From positions 1,116,001 to 1,180,000 of the forward strand of contig NC_134126.1 in the NCBI RefSeq assembly GCF_040939455.1: a DNA stretch of 64,000 nt, given 5' to 3'. This document shows, piece by piece, positions 60,900 to 64,000 of the stretch; within the stretch, counting starts at the first letter, position 1; every line of letters starts with the position of its first letter. A program made the translations under genes and the position numbers. Source of the DNA: Microcebus murinus. Taxonomy: Eukaryota > Chordata > Mammalia > Primates > Cheirogaleidae. The notes under the pieces were generated by a model. It saw only the letters and a program-made list of their open reading frames with translations. It had not been told where the DNA came from and did no database searches.

Positions 60900-63045
60900 G
60901 ATCCGCACTGCGCCCTGCCTGCCCGTCTGCTGTGGGTGAGTGGACACAGCCAGATCCACACTGCGTCCTGCCTGTCCCTATGCTGTGGGTGAGTGGACAC
61001 AGCCAGATCCGCACTGCGCCCTGCCTGACCGTCTGCCGTGGGTGAGTGGACACAGCCAGATCTGCACTGCGCCCTGCCTGACCGCCTGCCGTGGGTGAGT
61101 GGACACAGCCAGATCCACACTGCGCCCTGCCTTTCCGTCTCCCGTGGGCGAGTGGACACAGCCAGATCCGCACTGCGCCCTGCCTGCCCTTCTGCCGTGG
61201 GTGAGTGAACACAGACAGATCCGCACTGCGCCCTACCTGCCCGTCTCCCGTCAGTGAGTGGACACAGCCAGATAAGCACTGCGCCTTACCTGCCCGTCTC
61301 CCGTGGGCGAGTGGACACAGCCCGATCCGCACTGCGCTCTGCCTGCCCGTCTGCCGTGGGTGAGTGGACACAGCCAGATCCGCACTGCGCCTTGCCTGCC
61401 CGTCTCCCGTCAGTGAGTGGACACAGCCAGATCCGCACTGCGCCCCTGCCTGCCCGTCTCCCGTCGGGGAGTGGACACAGCCAGATCCGCACTGTGCCCT
61501 GCCTGCCCGTCTCCAGTGGGCGAGTGGACACAGCCAGATCCGCACTGCGCCCTGCCTGCCCATCTCCAGTGGGCGAGTGGACTCAGCCAGATCCACACTG
61601 CGCCCTGCCTGCCCGTCTGCCGTGGGTGAGTGGACACAGCCAGATCCGCACTGCGCCCTGCCTGACCGTCTCCCGTGGGTGTGTGGACACAGCCAGATCC
61701 GCAATGCGCCCTGCCTGCCCGTCTCCCGTGGGTGAGTGGACACAGCCAGATTCGCACTGCACCTTGCCTGCCCGTCTCCTGTCAGTGAGTGGACACAGCC
61801 AGATCCGCACTGTGCCCTGCCTGCCCGTTTCCCGTGGGTGAGTGGACACAGTCAGATCCGCACTGCTCGCTGCCTGCCCGTCTCCCGTGGGCGAGTAGAA
61901 ACAGCCAGATCCGCACTGCGCACTGCCTGCCCGTCTGTCGTGGGCGAGAGGACACAGCCATATCCGCACTGCGCCCTGCCTGACCGTCTGCCGTGGGTGA
62001 GTGGACACCGCCAGATCCGCACTGCGCCCTGCCTGCCCGTCTCCCGTGGGTGAGTGGACACAGCCAGATCCGCACTGCGCCCTGCCTGCCCTTCTGCCGT
62101 GGGTGAGTGAACACAGCCAGATCCGCACTGCGCCCTGCCTGCCCGTCTGTCGTGGGCGAGTGGACACAGCCAGATCCGCATTGCGCGCTGCCTGCCCGTC
62201 TGTCGTGGGCGAGTGGACACAGCCATATCCGCACTGTGCCCTGCCTGCCCGTCTGCCGTGGGTGAGTGGACACAGCCAGATCCACACTGCGCCCTGCCTG
62301 CCCGTCTGCCGTGGGTGAGTGGACACAGCCAGATCCGCACTGCGCCCTGCCTGACCCTCTCCCGTGGGTGAGTTGACACAGCCAGATCCGCACTGCGCCC
62401 TGCTTGCCCGTCTCCCGTGGGCGAGAGGACACAGCCAGATCCGCACTGCGCGCTGCCTAACCGTCTTCCGTGGGCGAGTGGACACAGCCAGATCCGCACT
62501 GCGCGCTGCCTGCCCGTCTGTCGTGGGCGAGTGGACACAGCCATATCCGCACTACGCCCTAGCTGACCGTCTGCCGTGGGTGAGTGGACACAGCGAGATC
62601 CACACTGCGCCCTGCCTGCCCGTCTGCCGTGGGCGAGCAGACACAGCCAGATCCGCACTGTGCACTGCCTGACCATCTGCCGTGGGTGAGTGTACACAGC
62701 CATATCCGCACTGCGCCCTGCCTGCCCGTCTGCCGTGGGTGAGTGGACACAGCCAGATCCACACTGCGCCCTGCCTGCCCGTCTGCCGTGGGTGAGTGGA
62801 CATAGCCGGATCCGCACTGCGCCCTGCCTGACCCACTCCCGTGGGTGAGTGGACACAGCCAGATCCGCACTGCACATTGCCTGCCCTTCTCCCGTCAGTG
62901 AGTGGACACAGCCAGATCCGCACTGCGCCCTGCCTGCCCGTCTCCCGTGGGTGAGTGGACACAGCCAGATCCGCACTGCGCGCTGCCTGCCCGTCTCCCG
63001 TGGGCGAGTGGAAACAGCAAGATGCGCACTGCGCCCTGCCTGCCC
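60900..63045. repeat. Satellite block G (~2.1 kb), copy 2
   Basis: Second copy of 56,925-59,070, including the same 54-bp monomer near 61,445. Few substitutions were noticed, for example ccagataagcactg near 61,270 and gtttcccg near 61,829. Confidence 0.88.
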
Positions 63046-64000
63046 GTCTTTCGTGGGCGAGTGGACACAGCCATATCCGCACTGCGCCCTGCCTGCCCGT
63101 CTGCCGTGGGTAGTGGACACAGCCAGATCCGCACTGCGCCCTGCCTGACCCTCTCCCGTGGGTGAGTGGACACAGCCAGATCCGCACTGCGCCCTGCCTC
63201 ACCGTCTGCCGTGGGTGAGTGGACACAGCCAGATCCACACTGCGCCCTGCCTGCCCCTGTGCCGTGGGCGAGTGGACACAGCCAGATCCGCACTCCGCCG
63301 TGCCTGACCGTCTGCCGTGGGTGAGTGGACACAGCCAGATCCACACTGCGCTTTGCGTGACCATCTGCCGTGGGTGAGTGGACACCGCCAGATCCGCACT
63401 GCGCACTGCCTGCCCGTCTCCCGTGGGTGAGTGGACACAGCCAGATCCACACTGCGTCCTGCCTGCCCGTCTGCCGTGGGTGAGTGGACACAGCCAGATC
63501 CGCACTGCGCCCTGCCTGACCGTCTCCCGTGGGTGAGTGGACACAGCCAGATCCGCACTGCGCCTTGCCTGCCCGTCTCACGTGGGTGAGTGGACACAGC
63601 CAGATCCGCACTGTGCCCTACCTGCTCGTCTCCCGTGGGTGAGTGGACACAGCCAGATGCGCACTGCACCCTGCCTGTCCGTCCTTCGTGGATGAGTGGA
63701 CACCGCCAGATCCGCACTGCGCCCTGCCTGCCCGTCTCCCGTGGGTGAGTGGACACAGCCAGATCCGCACTGCGCCCTGCCTGCCCGTCTCCCGTCAGTG
63801 AGTGGACACAGCCAGATCCGCACTGCGCCCTGCCTTACCGTCTGCCGTCGGTGAGTGGACACAGCCAGATCCGCACTGCGCCCTGCCTGCCCGTCTGCCG
63901 TGGGCGAGTGGACACAGCCCGATCCGCACTGCGCCCTGCCTGACCGTCTGCCGTGGTGAGTGGACACAGCCAGATCCGCACTGCGCCCTGCCTGCCCGTC

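Larger units (their letters stand above)
16934..64000. repeat. 53-bp GC-rich satellite, right array
   Basis: About 888 monomers in the same orientation as the left array continue past the window end. The first monomers at 16,934 are of the homogeneous type, with one odd unit (ctccccgggattagtgg near 16,950), so there is no diverged edge like that at 7,150-8,322. Variant monomers recur in fixed order: catatccgcactacgccc (for example ~17,980, 20,257, 24,337, 36,469, 49,927), gtcttccggaggcga (~17,636 to ~41,535) and the 52-bp gtctgcgtgggtgag (~18,275, 19,546, 24,634, 36,767). Minus-strand reading frames of up to ~950 codons exist only because the consensus has no stop on that strand. No gene, RNA gene or other inserted element was seen in these 47 kb. 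Confidence 0.97.

Noticed and set aside
16934..64000. CRISPR-like array
   Set aside because: Monomers abut directly with no unique spacers and the host is a primate.

Overview
This is repeat DNA from a vertebrate nuclear genome with no intact gene. The best clue to the organism is one Alu element (12,611-12,928). Its middle linker and right arm have the form I know from lemur-type (strepsirrhine primate) Alus, including the stretch ttaattggccaactaatata. A lemur is therefore the most likely source. I recall a GC-rich 53-bp centromere-associated satellite reported in the gray mouse lemur, which would fit, but I cannot check that here. Everything below was read by eye; no alignment or search was run.

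Layout. (1) 1-8,322: head-to-tail tandem array of a 53-bp, about 70% GC satellite. The last ~1.2 kb (7,150-8,322) is a diverged edge subfamily. (2) 8,323-13,224: one badly decayed betaretrovirus-like (class II) endogenous provirus on the minus strand. In its own 5'->3' order (falling coordinates) it has an LTR, a gag matrix remnant, dUTPase, protease, reverse transcriptase, RNase H, integrase and an env-like remnant. The satellite cuts off its 3' end. The LTR seems to be interrupted by the lemur-type Alu. (3) 13,225-16,933: an AT-rich island of ~135-bp repeats that I do not recognise. They form two arrays in opposite orientation that meet near 14,770, and each unit holds a near-palindromic core. 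(4) 16,934-64,000: 47 kb more of the 53-bp satellite, starting abruptly at a perfect 13-bp inverted repeat.

Satellite organisation. There are roughly 1,040 monomers in all. Length is almost invariant at 53 bp, with rare 1-bp indels that serve as lineage markers. On top of the monomers lies nested, irregular higher-order duplication: adjacent tandem blocks of 12, 16 and 24/25 monomers, dispersed copies at 38- and 75-monomer offsets, and a ~4.9-kb segment repeated 11,499 bp away with very few differences. This is the pattern expected from unequal exchange in monomer register.

Coding potential. The many long open frames in the satellite are artefacts. Because 53 is not a multiple of 3, all frames of a strand cycle through the same sequence, and the minus-strand consensus has no stop. 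The only sequences of protein-coding origin are the broken retroviral domains. The most interesting parts are the inverted AT-rich island, its palindromic junction with the satellite, and the mapped exchange breakpoints.
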